Of a DNA stretch of 64,000 nucleotides, positions 12,663-25,116 are shown piece after piece. This stretch comes from Eudorina sp. 2006-703-Eu-15 (taxonomy: Eukaryota > Chlorophyta > Chlorophyceae > Chlamydomonadales > Volvocaceae). A program made the translations under genes and the position numbers. The notes beneath the pieces are model-generated. The model saw nothing but the letters and a program-made list of their open reading frames with translations. It did not search any database and was not told the DNA's origin. Location: positions 372,001 to 436,000 of the forward strand of contig BDSI01000090.1 in the NCBI GenBank assembly GCA_003117195.1, read 5' to 3'. The stretch's first letter is position 1. Each line of letters opens with the position of its first letter.

Positions 12663-14272
12663 TGGATGCTATAAAATATATGACTGCAATTACATAATCT
12701 TCATATCATGTAACTTCACAAACTACATTACATCTTTTTTGAAACTGTAGCATGCAGGTCGGTCGATCGCCATATGTAGTAGCCAGATAATCAATTGTTA
12801 ATGGATGTTACTTGACATTTGGTAACAATAGCGGGGCCTCGTATTTTCCCATCCAGCACCTGCCAGCACTTTCGGTTGCAGGAGCAACCGAAATTCAGCT
12901 GACTAAGTGCGGTGGCGTTCTACCGCGGTGGCAACGAGGACAAGATAGATAATGGTATCTGGTACGTCTTGTCCGCCTAATCGTCAGTTTGGGTGTTGCA
13001 ACCGCCACTCAAGGGACAGCACGAACTGAACAGACTGGTCAGGGAGGTCGGATAGCAGTCCTCTCATGGCACATAATGAGATAGCGGCAATCATTGCATG
13101 TTTCTGACTTTGCTAATGCATTTCTTATGCGATACAAGTCCTACGCACTCACGGACGCCACGCAGGCGCATCAGGCCTTGGGCCCCATTGCCTATAACAC
13201 TGGGCCGATGTGAGCCCCAAGCGTAATTTGTCAGTCATTTGACACAGTCAGTCAAACACATGGCACAAGTTCCAGCCGGAGTATGCATCCATTCCAGGTG
13301 CCCCGTCGCATTACAGCTTTACACCGCACCTCCGGACCTTCGCAAGCGCGTCAACGAGCACACCAAACATATAATATTCCACTTGATCCCATATAAAAAG
13401 ACGATGAGCTCCAAACAGCCCAGTGCCAACCGAAAGACAAACCGTCACGTGGATGCTGAGGCGGTTAATTCACTTGGAACGCAAAACGTGAAATGGACTC
13501 GCCGGCCTCGTGACAATGTTCCTGTTGCCCTTTGAAGGGCACACCAGGTCGCATGAGTGCGAGCATCTGGTGCCATCACTTGACGACCCCACCTATGCGC
13601 ACCTTGCAGGACCTGACTGCAGCCCACGGGCAACCTAAGGTAGCAAGGATTCAACAAACCGATACAAAAACCCTCCAGCCGTCGTAATGGTAACCACCCA
13701 GATTGGGATCTGCACTACACCAGTGCCATATCGCCACTGCCGCTGCTGTGGTGTCTGTCCTGCTCCGGGATATGCGCTCGGATTGCCGCGGCGCGGTCGT
13801 TGATTCTGGCATAATGCCGTCACTGACAGATAACCTCCTGTCGGGGCTCCGCCGTATCATCACCGCTACCACTACACGTGTTTGTTGCTGTCTGGCGGCC
13901 CCAGTGCGGCCGCGGCGTTTGGAGCCAGCATTGCACATGCTAACAAAGATGTCTCGCAATCGCCAATTGCGCGGGCCCCGGTGCGGAGCTAAGCGGTACG
14001 AAAGTGAGCCAAATCCCAATCCAAAGTTCCAAACACAACGATGATGACATGCTGTCAACAGGATACCAATAACATGCAACGACTAAACTCAAGGGACCCG
14101 ACGTCCATGCCCAACAACAGCTGTCTTGGGATGCCATGCGGAAGGTGTCACGGTTCTCAAGATGTTATCAACGTAAGATGTCGAGTGCAGTGATGCATCA
14201 TAGTTGTTTCACGCCACGGGGTGAGATTTCGACATGCGCGAATTCCACGAATTCTCTATCCCTTGCCGCTCA
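12663..14272. other. Intergenic: promoter side of GT47 copy 1 and 3' flank of the CDCA7-like gene
   Basis: No protein is supported here. The part next to the GT47 start (12663-12800) is AT-rich, as expected for a promoter. A perfect 10-bp stem-loop sits at 12870-12893. The rest is unremarkable. Confidence 0.6.
12870..12893. repeat. Perfect 10-bp inverted repeat with a 4-nt loop
   Basis: TTTCGGTTGC, then AGGA, then GCAACCGAAA. It lies about 210 bp upstream of the start codon of GT47 copy 1. It could be a protein-binding palindrome, a 5'-UTR hairpin or a mobile-element remnant. Confidence 0.8.
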
Positions 14273-17087
14273 CTACAGCTCCACCGCAGCGGCTTCTGCG
14301 GCCGCGGGTGGGGACGCAAGTCGTTTATGCCGCGGCTCGGCAACCGCCTTGCCTGAGGCCGCCGTTGCCTTGTCGGCAGCTTTCCCCGCTCGCACCCGCT
14401 TTGACCGCCGATGGAGCAAGGGCACATCCTGGCCATCGTCATCTCGGTCGTCCGCCGGCTCAGTCGCCACGCTGGCGGCTTTGGCGGCCTGGACCTCGTT
14501 CTCGTCCACCTTGGCGTTCTCTTCGGGCTGCGCCTGCGCCTCCATCTTTGCCCTATGCAGCACGGCGGCCTACACCACACATACACACGGGCGGGCAGGC
14601 GGGTTTCATTTCTAAGCACACGCCGCTTGCTTTCCCGCTGTTTCATTGGCAAGAAAATTGCAGGTTAAATGGTAGTCGGGCGGGTTTGCTTGCTAAACAC
14701 ATACACACATAGCAGACGCCGATCCAGGTCGGGTGGGGCATCACCAAGCCTTCCGGAAAGAATCGATAACGCGGCAGCCACAGCGTAAAAGTCGCGCTCG
14801 CACTGCCTTGGCGGCCCCAGGACCGCACCTGCAACATGTGGGCGACGCTCGCGTAGCCCTTTTCCCGCGCCTTGTGAATGAGAATGCCCGTGGGCGCGTT
14901 GCCCATTTTCCTCATGCAAAAGGAGCTGCCGGCGGGCGGGTGTGGGGGCCAGCATCATCATCAGCGAATCTCTAGACCGCCACTTGCTACAGGTGTGTAC
15001 AGTACGACGGTATACCCAGATGCGAGGGGCGAATGTGAAACAGGGAAAGATTACTTCGGCAATGGCTATGGTCATGTCGCACACACCTGTTGCAGAACCA
15101 ACCGTGCTTCTTCCAGTCGCCATGCTCCTCCACGTAACAGTGGGGGCATAGCCAGGTGGAGCCCAAGTCCTCCAGGTTCTGACCGTACCTGGGCAAGAGA
15201 GGGCGGTTTAGTACCGACAGCGCAGCAAGGGACCATACGAATCGTGAAGTTACCACGGTTTACAGAGAGCCGGCGCATGTAATGAGATGGTCGACAGTTC
15301 CCCCCAAGAAGGTGGGTGCAACTGGGCTGAAGGGTGGTTGGGCAAATGAGGGCCCTCGGGCAGGCAGGCAAATATCGTGCACAGTTTGTTACAAATTTGG
15401 GTCGCTCGAATGGGATAGCATATCAAGGCCGAATTTCTCGGAATTGAATCGGCTGTCATTGTCTGAAAAGCTAGTTGGTATTCTTCTCCTGCTGAACGTC
15501 GCGCGTGGTTGGACGTTCGCTTTCAGCATGAGCCTGCTCATAACATCAAAACGGCAGGCTTGAGCGCGACCCACCCACCTGACCAGCAGGCAGCTTCGGC
15601 AGAAAACGCCCTTGTCCGACTCGCATCTGGAACACCTGGACTTTCCAGAGCACTCCTCGGCGCTGTTGTGAAACCTGCAGCGCTTGCAATTTGCCTCGCA
15701 GCAAAGCGTCTTCTGCCGGCAGAAGTGGCAGGAGATGCCTACACGAGGGGCAGAAAGTTTTAAAACCGGAGGTAAGGTCGCATCAAGCAGACTGGCGCAA
15801 TAGACACGCGTAATAGACACGAACCAGCCGGGGTTGGGGCCAAGCCGAATAGCGATGCGAGGACACTGCAGGAGTGAGAGGCATAAGGCGACCGACTATT
15901 TCGCAGGTGGCGAAAGCCGACAGTCCACCGACGTGGTGCAGTCTGTGTTTCGTTTCCATACAACTAGCTGGAGAAACCTACCGGATCAGCCAAAATTCCT
16001 CAGCAAGCCGACGGCTGAGGGACCCCATCCAGCGTGAAGCCGCAACCCGTCCGACTACCAGAGACGCCCTTTCCCATACGGCTGGTTTCTGAGGCTTCAT
16101 CCAACCTTGAACGGGATATGCAAAGCCCCGTTGGAAGACCCTGTAAGAAATATCTCGACATGCGCAAGAACGTACCGAGGCGCTGGTCGTGCAGACCACG
16201 GCTATTGGACACGCGCTGTGCTTCATTCGCCGCCGCGCGTTGCTCCGGGTCCTGGCCATCGGCGTTAGGCGCGGCGAGGGCCAGGAACTCCCCACCTGCG
16301 GTGGTGGTTGGCAGCTCTCAGTATCTGGCTTCAGGAATTAGGCGGACGAGTTCACCACCTTGACGGTGGAGTGAGGTTGGGACAAAGTCTCCATTACATG
16401 TCGTACTTCTGTAAACTAGTGGCGTGGACGTTCCAAAGGCCCAACCCGACCTGCACATCTATGTGCACACATGTTTCCTGACCGACCCTAATCCACATCG
16501 CCCTCACCCATCAAGTTCAGCATGCTCCGGTTCTTGTCCTCAACATCGGTGTCATCGAACATAGGTTTCCCATCATCATCCAGCTCCACCATCTTAGGCG
16601 CCACCATGCCGGCGAGGCGACCACTTCGCCGCAACGGCTGGGAACCGCGAACTTGTTGCTTCCGGACGCCAAGGGCCTTGGAAGGAAAGAGGACGACAGC
16701 GCAGACATCTAAGCATCACTAATCAAATCAGTTCAACACAGACAGTGTTTTCTGCATTTACCTTTGCTGCAGCCGGGCGAGCGCCGGGCGCCTTCGATGC
16801 AGCCGTTGCCTTGCGAAGCTCGGTTGCAGCGTTGACGACGCCCAATGCAGCTGGAAGGCAGGCATGCGTAACAGTATGTCGAGTTCTCGCAAAATTTGGA
16901 CAAAATCGTTCCAGTTCCACTGCGATTAGGTCAGTCAGCAAATCGCACCTAGCGCGGCAGCATTGCGTGCCATACGTTCACGGCGCTCGGCCTCTAGGTC
17001 AACGACTGGAGACTTTCCACCCGAACCATGTCCGGCCTTCGCAGTGTCATTGCCGGAGGCGGGGCCCGCCCGCCGCGACGGGGCCAT
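14273..17087 (-). CDS. CDCA7-like protein with a 4CXXC_R1 zinc-finger domain
   Basis: The model has nine exons: 17087-16949, 16850-16762, 16676-16508, 16295-16176, 16140-16106, 15865-15579, 15188-15087, 14910-14829, 14569-14273. They total 1320 nt, 439 aa. The N-terminal half is basic and low complexity, with ERMARNAAALAALG and QPLRRSGRLAG, a layout typical of CDCA7 relatives. The zinc domain starts near residue 230 with SCHFCRQKT, followed by CKRC, CSRC, FCRSCLLVRYG, WLCPHC, FCNR and APTGILIHKAREKGYASV, matching the conserved CHQCRQKT ... CLRNRYGE ... ATGVL order. A Lys/Arg-rich tail follows. CDCA7 proteins bind DNA and recruit the HELLS/DDM1 remodeler; this role is inferred from the family. 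The zinc-finger exons are firm. Exon 6 upstream of the first cysteine pair is less certain, although its phase fits. Confidence 0.86.
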
Positions 17088-18168
17088 TGTTGACTGGTGT
17101 AAGTCGCGGCCGTGAATTAAGTTGATTTATTTGGATGCAATTGAGTGATAACGTCTTGTGCGAACGTTATGACACACACTTCTGGTGGTCGCAAGCTGAA
17201 ATCAAATGCAGTTCAAAAACTTGTACTTGGTGATGCTGGTCAATAACCAGAAATGACATCACTAGTAACACCTGTAACGTTCTAATGAAATTGAATGCTA
17301 TGCAGTATGGGGCGTAGGAGGCCTCATGGAACTTGGATCGAACTATACGACAACGGTCGCACTCCCTGAGCGGATCTGCCATTCTGCCTGTTCCAAACAT
17401 ATTACTCGCAAGTGGCAGCCACTCTGCACCCAATCAACTTTTATTAGCCCCAACTGATTATCAAGATTCCGTCTTGCCCTAGAAGTGGACTTGTACACGG
17501 AGGCGTGGTCGCGTCTGCGGTCAAAATGCTGTAGATCTTCCGTGGCGCAGTAAAGGCATGTCTGAGCTTGGAAGGGCCGCCGGTGTAGCGGGTTACAGCG
17601 TTGCCCTTCGCCAAGGCTGGCCAACGACGCCCTCGCCGCATTCGTTGTATTCCCATGGCAAGGGTGCCCCGATTTGCAGTTTGCACGTCGTGTTGCTGTC
17701 ACCGCGCGGCCAGCTGGGTGTCCGACAGCCCGGCCACTCCAACACACACAACCATCCGCCAGAACAGGCTCAACGCAAATCATGCCCAGAAGTTGTCATG
17801 CATGTAACAAACTCGAGCTTTTCATTGACATTGACTCGACCTATCCCTTTCCTGGATGACGCATGTAATATCACGCCCCCAAAATATTGCTTGCGGTGTC
17901 CTCCATTGTTAACCCATGCGTCCGCAAGTCGAATGAGGCGCAGCCGCACACAGACACCCTTAAGCCACGACTAGCTTTTTAAAGGAGGCAACGAGGGGTT
18001 GCCTTCACAACTTGGTTGGCGAGCACGGTGTCCTGCCCCTGTAGCCAGAACCTAACAGCCAACAAAGAAAGCATCTTCATCACGCGAACACGTGTCGTGG
18101 TTCCCTTCCATGGAAGGCGTCCCGTCATGATTAAGATTTCTGGCCGCAAATGCGAAGCCGTGTCGATG
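17088..18168. other. Intergenic: CDCA7-like promoter and SF3B4 3' flank
   Basis: No coding sequence is supported. The first 300 bases upstream of the CDCA7-like start are AT-richer than the surroundings and probably hold its promoter. A TTACA (reverse of TGTAA) at 17593-17597 is a candidate poly(A) signal for the SF3B4 transcript. Confidence 0.5.
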
Positions 18169-21100
18169 CTATCGGTTCGGAGGCGGTGGCGGTCCACCTG
18201 GCGGCGGCAGCATCCCAGGTGGTGGGCCCATGCCATAGCCTGGCGGCGGGGGCGGCGGCATGCCCGGCGGTGGCCCCATGCCATAGCCCTGTGGCGGTTG
18301 GCCCCCGTACCCTGGCGGCGGCGGCGGCATGTTCGGCGGTGGCCCCATGCCGTACATTGGCGGCGGCGGTGGAGGCATGCCATATGGTGGGGGTTGGAAA
18401 CCCTGCAATGGTATGGGGGCGAAACGCGTGTCAGTGAGGGTGGCGGTGGCACACGTAGTGACTCGTTAGGCCTTCCCCATATACCTAGCTTGGTACGTCA
18501 GGGGCCGCATGCAGTCGTACCATGTCGGAAGCTGTGCGAATCTCAAGTTCCTTAGCTATTTCCATGTACACGGATTTCTGTCAGATGGTGCACACCACGC
18601 TATGCGCACGACCTAAGCTCTGGGAAAGCGCACCCACCGCACTGCGGATGCCAGCATAGGTGTCATGTCAGGTGCCAATGGGGCTGCCGCCGATACTGAC
18701 CCAGGCTGCGATAGTTATAGCGATCGGCGCTGCCACCGAACCAGATCAACAGCACGCCGCGCACATCTCTCGACTTTTCAGGGCACCGCGCTAGATGGCG
18801 GTACCCGTGCTTGGGTACGTGATTTGTGCTCATCAGCTATACAGTTGTATCGCCCCCACGCCATGCCCAATCGGCTTGATGCATCCCTGTCGCTGCTTGA
18901 CGCATTCCGCCAGGACCGCTACAACAAAACATTTTGTTCTCACTCTGCCGCGAAGGTCAATCAACCTACCGGGTATGGAGCGGGCGGGGGTGGCATCTGC
19001 GGTGGTGGGTACGCCCCTGCACGACACCAGGCGGGCCCGTCACAGGTGGAAGGAGGGATTCAAGGCCATGCATCAGACGCCAGCGGCAGGGCACCTGGGC
19101 CGACATGGCATCTCCAAGCAGCGGCGCCGGCGGTCCCAAGCGTGGTGTGCATAAACAAACTCCAGTGTTTGCATGGTTTGTGCAAAGGTCGAATCCACGG
19201 TCGCGGCCTAAATCGACAACCTGGAGGAGCATGCGTCGTTCCGCTTGTTCGAAAAGGAATCCATCAGTTCTTCTTGCAATTACGACGACGGCGATGGCAT
19301 TGCGTGGGCCGGAATCTGTACACCGGGCGCCGCAGTGTAGCGCGACTGAGATCACCGGCCCCTGTATGCACGACTTACCCCACATCGGCGGTGGCTGTGG
19401 TGGGGGCATGGCGCCGTACGGTGCCGGCGGGTACGCCCCTGGCGGCGGAGGCGCGCCCGGTGGCGCGTGCATGGGCGGTTGCGGCGGACCTGCGGCAGGT
19501 GATCACCGGGGTTAGACCAGAGAACTGGCTTATCGGTTGAAAGAGAAAAAAACGCCGTCGTGCCCGCGAACATCCCTTTCCATTCCATCAGTTAAAGCGT
19601 TTTTGGTGGCTGGTGTCCGAAACTCGAGGCCTCATGCCCATCGCTTTCACATGCAGGGCGTTCGCGGCGAAGCCGCGTGCCGTCATGTGCCAAGTTGTTT
19701 CCTGCCCCAGAACCTGCAAGCAGGGCACTGTCCAGTCTTCTAATACTCACCGGGAAAGGGCGCCGTCGGCGGGGCTGGCCCGGTGGGCGGCTGCCCAATC
19801 TGCTGCCCTTTGAGCTTCGGGCCCTCCGCGAACAGCTGGTTGGGACGGCTCTGCGCCGCCATCTTCTCGCGTTGCTGCGCTGCCAGCAGCCGCTCCGCCG
19901 GCGTGCCGTGCCGCTCCCCTGGCCAGCCGCGGGTGCCGCAATGGACGGTATCGGTCCGACAGGGTTTAGCAAGGCTGAACACGTTTGCTTAAATAGGGCG
20001 AGCGAGGTCGCACCATCGTGATGCAGGAAGTGACGAAAAGGCCGCAAAGGAGGACCCCCGGACACACCGAATGTACTCGCCGATTTCGTGATGTAGGCGC
20101 CCTGGCAGCACCCTGCACCCCGTCTACCAGCCGCCTTGGCATCCTCATGCATCTAGGACACCGGCCTCGCAGCCGTACCTTTGGTGTCCTTCTTGAAGGC
20201 ATACGACACCGTGATGGCCCGGTTGCACAGGTACTGGCCGTTCATCGCCTCAATGGCGGCGTCCGACGCCTCAAAGCAGTCGTAGCTGACGAACCCGAAC
20301 CCGCGCGAGTTGCCAGTGTCGGGGTCGCGCATGATCTTCGGCGTCGTGACGATGACACCGAAAGCGCTGAACGTGTCGTAAAGCAGCTGAGGAAGGGTGC
20401 CAACGGACGTGTGGAAGGGTGCACGTGCAGCGACGTTCTCAACGGCCCATTAACGGAGTTGGTACCCACGTGCATAGGTCCGCCTGTGGATTTGTCGCCA
20501 AGGAAACCACTAGGCAATCGTGATAATTCCCTGCCGCTCCTAGGCAATCGTGATAACCCCATGCCGCTCAAAAGGCAGCTCGGTCCCTCCCTGGTCGGGG
20601 CTCTGCCGACCTCCCCTGTGGCGTTGGGGACGGCCCCAGACACGGCCTGCGATAACACAGCACTCGGACGGGTGCAGCCTGCAGGCGACCGTTTCTTATC
20701 TGAGAAAACGAGAAAAGTTCATGATGCTCAAACGCCTGATGCGCAGCGCCACGCCTGATGCGCAGCGCCACGCCTGATGCGCAGCGCCAGGCGCGGAAGT
20801 GCGGTACGGCGCGCACGACGCCACACCCGAGTGCCATCTGGATCAGGTCCAGGACTGACTATGTGTGACGGAGTGTCAATCACCAGCCCGCTGCTCACCT
20901 TCTCGTCCACATCTGGGTCGAGGTTCCCGATGAACAAGTTGGCACCCACGTCCGCCTGGCGCCTGTCCTGGCTGGCCTTATTGACGCGAATGGCTTTCCC
21001 GTACACCTTTATCATGTTCAGGACCTTGATCGCCTGCACCAGTAGGGTCGCCGCAAGGCCCGGCAGGAGGCCACACCATGGGGGATTACCGGGTTGCGCA

Positions 21101-21814
21101 GAGTGCAGACTCTCCACGTCCCCGCAGCACTTTCAGACGTGCCGGAGGAGTCGACATCTGATCCCCAAAGCACGGCAGGGCCAGCTGAATCCCGACCGGG
21201 TTTCGACACGGAAGATGCCCGGGAGGTTTCGGGCTGTGCGGTGTGTGAGCTGCAGGTCCGCGCCAACGAACGGACGCGCAGAAGCACCCCTGAGCGACAC
21301 TCGTACTGTCCCATAATTAACTACAGCATTCTCGTGCTAGTCCATTCGAGGCCGAGCCGTGATGAGCCCTGGTTAACCCCTGCAGATACGGCTGAGCACT
21401 CACGTAGTCCGCGTCCTCCTCCCCCTTGAATTCCACAAACCCATAGCCCTGGTGTTGGCTCGTCACGCGGTCCTTTGGCATGTAGACATTAACTGCAAGG
21501 GTTACGGCAGGGAAAGCAGGGCAGTTGGCGCCCACCCGCCGAACGGTTAAAGATGCCGGGAAACTCACCAACTGGTCCAGCTTGCGTGAATAGCTCCCAT
21601 ACGAGCTCCTCAGATACCTGCACCGGCGCGACTTCAGTGCTTATCTGTTTGCAGCTGTATGAGAACCATCTATTGGAAAGCTGGTACCGACCTGAGCATC
21701 TAGGTTTCCCACGTACACAGTAGCTTCCTGATTGCGATCCTGAGCATGCTGTCCGATAAGGTTTGCACCTACACCCGGCGCAATGCGTCCGCCGGCTGTG
21801 CCCGTGCCAGACAT
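18169..21814 (-). CDS. SF3B4: Splicing factor 3B subunit 4 (SF3B4/SAP49)
   Basis: I place nine exons: 21814-21692, 21617-21569, 21492-21404, 21033-20899, 20386-20179, 19918-19751, 19489-19379, 19016-18970, 18402-18169. They total 1164 nt, 387 aa. RRM1 (about residues 31-105) has [11 protein letters not shown] and [18 protein letters not shown]2 (about 118-196) has [33 protein letters not shown] and [20 protein letters not shown]. The [15 protein letters not shown] linker and a Pro/Gly/Met-rich C-terminus ([15 protein letters not shown] repeats) follow. The order and wording match animal and plant SF3B4 closely, so this is the U2 snRNP SF3b subunit that contacts pre-mRNA near the branch site in the nucleus. 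The short 47-nt exon 8 is required to keep phase. The start is the only ATG giving the usual N-terminus. Confidence 0.97.
20510..20569. repeat. Two-unit 30-bp tandem repeat in an SF3B4 intron
   Basis: Two 30-bp units beginning CTAGGCAATCGTGATAA lie end to end and differ at a few positions. They lie in the intron between the RRM1/linker exon and the RRM2 exon. Confidence 0.85.
20732..20788. repeat. Three-unit 19-bp tandem repeat in an SF3B4 intron
   Basis: ACGCCTGATGCGCAGCGCC is repeated three times without change, a young minisatellite in the same intron as the 30-bp repeat. Confidence 0.92.
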
Positions 21815-22915
21815 GGCTTACATATATTTAGAGCTGTTAATGTCAATTTGTAGGCCGATTTGTAAATCTAGATAGGCAATGGCACAAGGTCAATTTCAGG
21901 GTCGTATTACGGCACAGGTTGTACTTCCATTTTCTCATCGCAAGCTAATCGAGTCGATGCTCACCAAACACACTCCACGTTATGATTAATGTGCAGCGAA
22001 TGCAACGCTGAAACAAACCATTAAACTGCCTTTGCGACAGCGCGTGCTTGAACAGTCCAACCACAAACTTGGTTGGGCAGTTACAACCTCTACTGGGGGG
22101 ATATGCTGGTTAACCTATCGAGTTGCCGTGTGCTGTCAGCCATATCGCGGGCGGAGATCTTGCCAAACATGTGCACCTAGGAGGTTCAGCAGTTTCCTGA
22201 TCACAACGGAGGGCAAACCGTGAAGACCCAAGCGCGTATGTCATAGGTCGCACACTGTCGCTGTTGACGCTCATCGGGTACCCAGCCTTGCTGCTGGGGC
22301 GTGGCCCTGGTATATACCGTTAATCCCTTTTCGGGGTCCGCTGTAACGTTCATTCAATTCATCGTTGGGTGTCTTGGCAGTATGCACACACGCCGCGATT
22401 AACCAAAGTGGTGCCCAAAACGCCTGGACGCAGTTAGCTAGTAATCCAGAAGCTTTTGTCTTCACCCTCCTGAGTCCCTGGTCGCTCTCTCAGTAACCGT
22501 TTGCTGATAGGAAAGGAGACAGGGACGGTGCACGCATGATGCCGGGTTCATGAGGGCACGGTAATGGGTGGGGGAATACAACAAATATCGGATTTATGTC
22601 CAGGGCAGGGTCGGTAAGCCGCATGCAACCAGACGGCATCACACAAACCCTAACTCACAACTCCCCCTGCGGCGTCGGCCAGTTCCCAGGCACGGCGCAG
22701 TTCTGGGCCTGGGGCGGACCTGGCTCGGTGCGGCTTCGGGGACGTGCTTATGTTTTCATTTGCTGTGTGTGGAGCGGAGGCATCGGCTGTCACCGATGCC
22801 TGTAGTTTCTCCAGATGATACAACAAAACTGACGAGGTTTTCGTTGTGTGTATATACAGAGAGCGTTCTCGGCTGGCAGTTGGAGGGTACGGCCGGGCCG
22901 TACGGTTCCGAATGT

Positions 22916-22995
22916 GTAACACGGCGCGGCCAAAGGCTTCTCGAGATGCTGTGCAGGGTCAATGTTAGGGACTTATCTGTAACCCAGCGTTACAG
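22916..22995. repeat. 80-bp direct repeat, copy 1, ending in an inverted repeat
   Basis: It begins GTAACACGGCGCGGCCAAA and ends with CTGTAAC-CCAGC-GTTACAG, a 7-bp stem-loop. A second copy with only a few differences starts 308 bp further on. Confidence 0.9.
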
Positions 22996-23223
22996 TCTTC
23001 CCCCTGAAGGGAACGTCCTCGTTCCTCACTGAGACGTCGCAGTGCACAATCCACTCCGCCACGCCTACCCTACCACGAGGTTGGCCAAGCCTCGCGTTAC
23101 GTCATGCGGCTGCACCCGGACCGCCTCCGGCACATGCGTCCCTAACCTTTGAGCGATCATCCAGAATCGAACTCACGACCTGTCAAGGTCGTACGGAAAG
23201 AGTACTGTTACTCGATACCAATT

Positions 23224-23304
23224 GTAACACGGCGCGGCCAAATGCTTCTCGAGTTGCTGTGCAGGGTCATTGTTAGGGACTTATACTGTAACCCAGCGTT
23301 ACAG
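23224..23304. repeat. 80-bp direct repeat, copy 2
   Basis: This copy has the same start (GTAACACGGCG) and the same terminal CTGTAACCCAGCGTTACAG hairpin as copy 1. The 228 bases between the copies are not repeated after copy 2, so the pair looks like two copies of a short mobile sequence or a decayed long tandem repeat. Confidence 0.88.
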
Positions 23305-23716
23305 AATGAGTTCAAGCCGCGGCGGAGAACGCGACGGTGTGGCATCCATTTCTCGCGCAGTCAGTGCTGTCAGATTCCCTCTGCACCGTCTGGCCAATAC
23401 ACTGTCCCACGGCCGAGCGTGCAGTCGGTAACCAGGCTCGCCTCCTCCCAGGCGCCTGGAAGCAGGCGCACGCACTTTCCTGCCAGGTCCTGCCGGCACG
23501 CAGGTCCATCCTATCAATCCTATCAATCCGATCTCCATTTCCGTTTCCGTATACCCAATCGGAAATGCAAGCGGCGAACCCGCGAGACCAAGTGCAACCA
23601 ACATGATTAAAAGGGGCGCAGACACCGGCTGTTGCTCCCAGCCTGCAGGCTCTCGCTCTCAGTGTCCACGCTGTGGTGTGCGGTCACATAATGTAGTATC
23701 CTGGGTATGTACCATG

Positions 23717-23737
23717 AGATGTCCATCATGGACATCT
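23717..23737. repeat. 21-bp perfect palindrome
   Basis: AGATGTCCAT-C-ATGGACATCT: ten paired bases on each side of a single central C. It lies in intergenic sequence. Confidence 0.9.
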
Positions 23738-25116
23738 GCCGATCGGTCCATTCTCTATGGCGTGATACAACACATAATGAATTATTGATGAATCAAGGAA
23801 TCAGCTAGCCTGCCTGCAGCCCTCGCGAGGGCGCCTCGATCGCTTCCGTCTGCGTCTCAAATCTGCAGTGCCTGCCGCCGCCTGGTGGCCTCCAGCTACC
23901 TCCAGCTACCATTGGGCCCCCCGCCCACGCACACTACCTTGGGAACACAGACATATTGTACCTCTTGCTGCACCCCCTGTTGTCAACAGCAAGCAGGGGG
24001 GCCCTCTGAAACCACACAAAACGTGTGCTTCCCCGCCTCCTTGGTATGACAGCCTGCCGCAGCAGCCAATGCAGTCGACAGGTAGGGTGAACCCTACCTC
24101 CTAACCAAGCAAGCAGCACCTGACAAGCCGGCGGAAGGGCAGCCCATACACGGCGGCACTAGTGTAGCAACACCTTGCGTCGCTTGCGGAGGAAGGGGAA
24201 GTTTGCTTTTCATCATTGTGCAGCACGCAGGGTGTGTACACGGGACCAGCCCAATGCATTTATTTTAGAGCCTCACTCGTCCGTTGTGCGACTCTAGTTA
24301 GCGTCACAACCGCACGCATCGTTATATCTATATGCGCTGAGCGGAAATGCAGGAGAGTCCTGCCCCGAACCATCAGGCCGGCACCGCTGAGCCGGCGCCA
24401 AGTGCTGACATGCATACAATGTGAGCACCTGGCCGGGCAGCCCCAATCGCCTACATGCATGAAGTACGTGAATCATGCACCAATAGTCGTGCCATGCAGG
24501 CACGCCTGCCCAAGCACAGCATGTTGCAGCTGATGAGAAATCGAAACGACGCCATCACACACATGCTTCTACTAACCCCACACACTCAGCTTTGCTCAAC
24601 GGTTCCCCACCCCACCATGCCTCAGCCTGCAAACACAGCCTAGCTAGCTAGCCCGCCGTATCTATCGCCGTGCGTGTGTACAGCCGTATCAATGGCGGCA
24701 CCCCGTGGCTTGCTTGTTCCACTGGTACCTCCCCCGAAGCGGCATCGTCAGATTTACTGCACAGACATTGCCTTCAATCTCGACAACGGTGCGACGGCCC
24801 ATGTATGCACCGCACCTCTTCTGAACTCTTTCCATCGTTTAGTTACCCAACATGCAACACAACGGTGCGTGTTGAGGTGTCCATCAAAATATGCATTTTG
24901 GAACCAAACGAAGTGCGGCAGTACTGAAAACCCACCGTCAAGATATGGCTGGGCACATGTCCGCTCGTCATGCCACGCAATGGCCGTCATGACATGAAGG
25001 AAGAAACCGCCCCAGAAAAAGCACCCGCAGCTCAACTATTTCCATCTGTGCAGCGTGCTTCGGACCTACGGGCAAGCAACTGCAAGCGTCCTGCAAACAT
25101 CTAACCACATCCTAGC

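Noticed and set aside
16320..16360. Alternative CDCA7-like exon start (GTGGTGAACTCG)
   Set aside because: The frame hits a stop within 15 codons and has no donor; the acceptor at 16296 gives an open exon with correct phases.
23154..23215. tRNA on the minus strand
   Set aside because: It has a B-box-like GTTCGATTC and a CGACC/GGTCG stem upstream, but the T stem does not pair and there is no acceptor stem.
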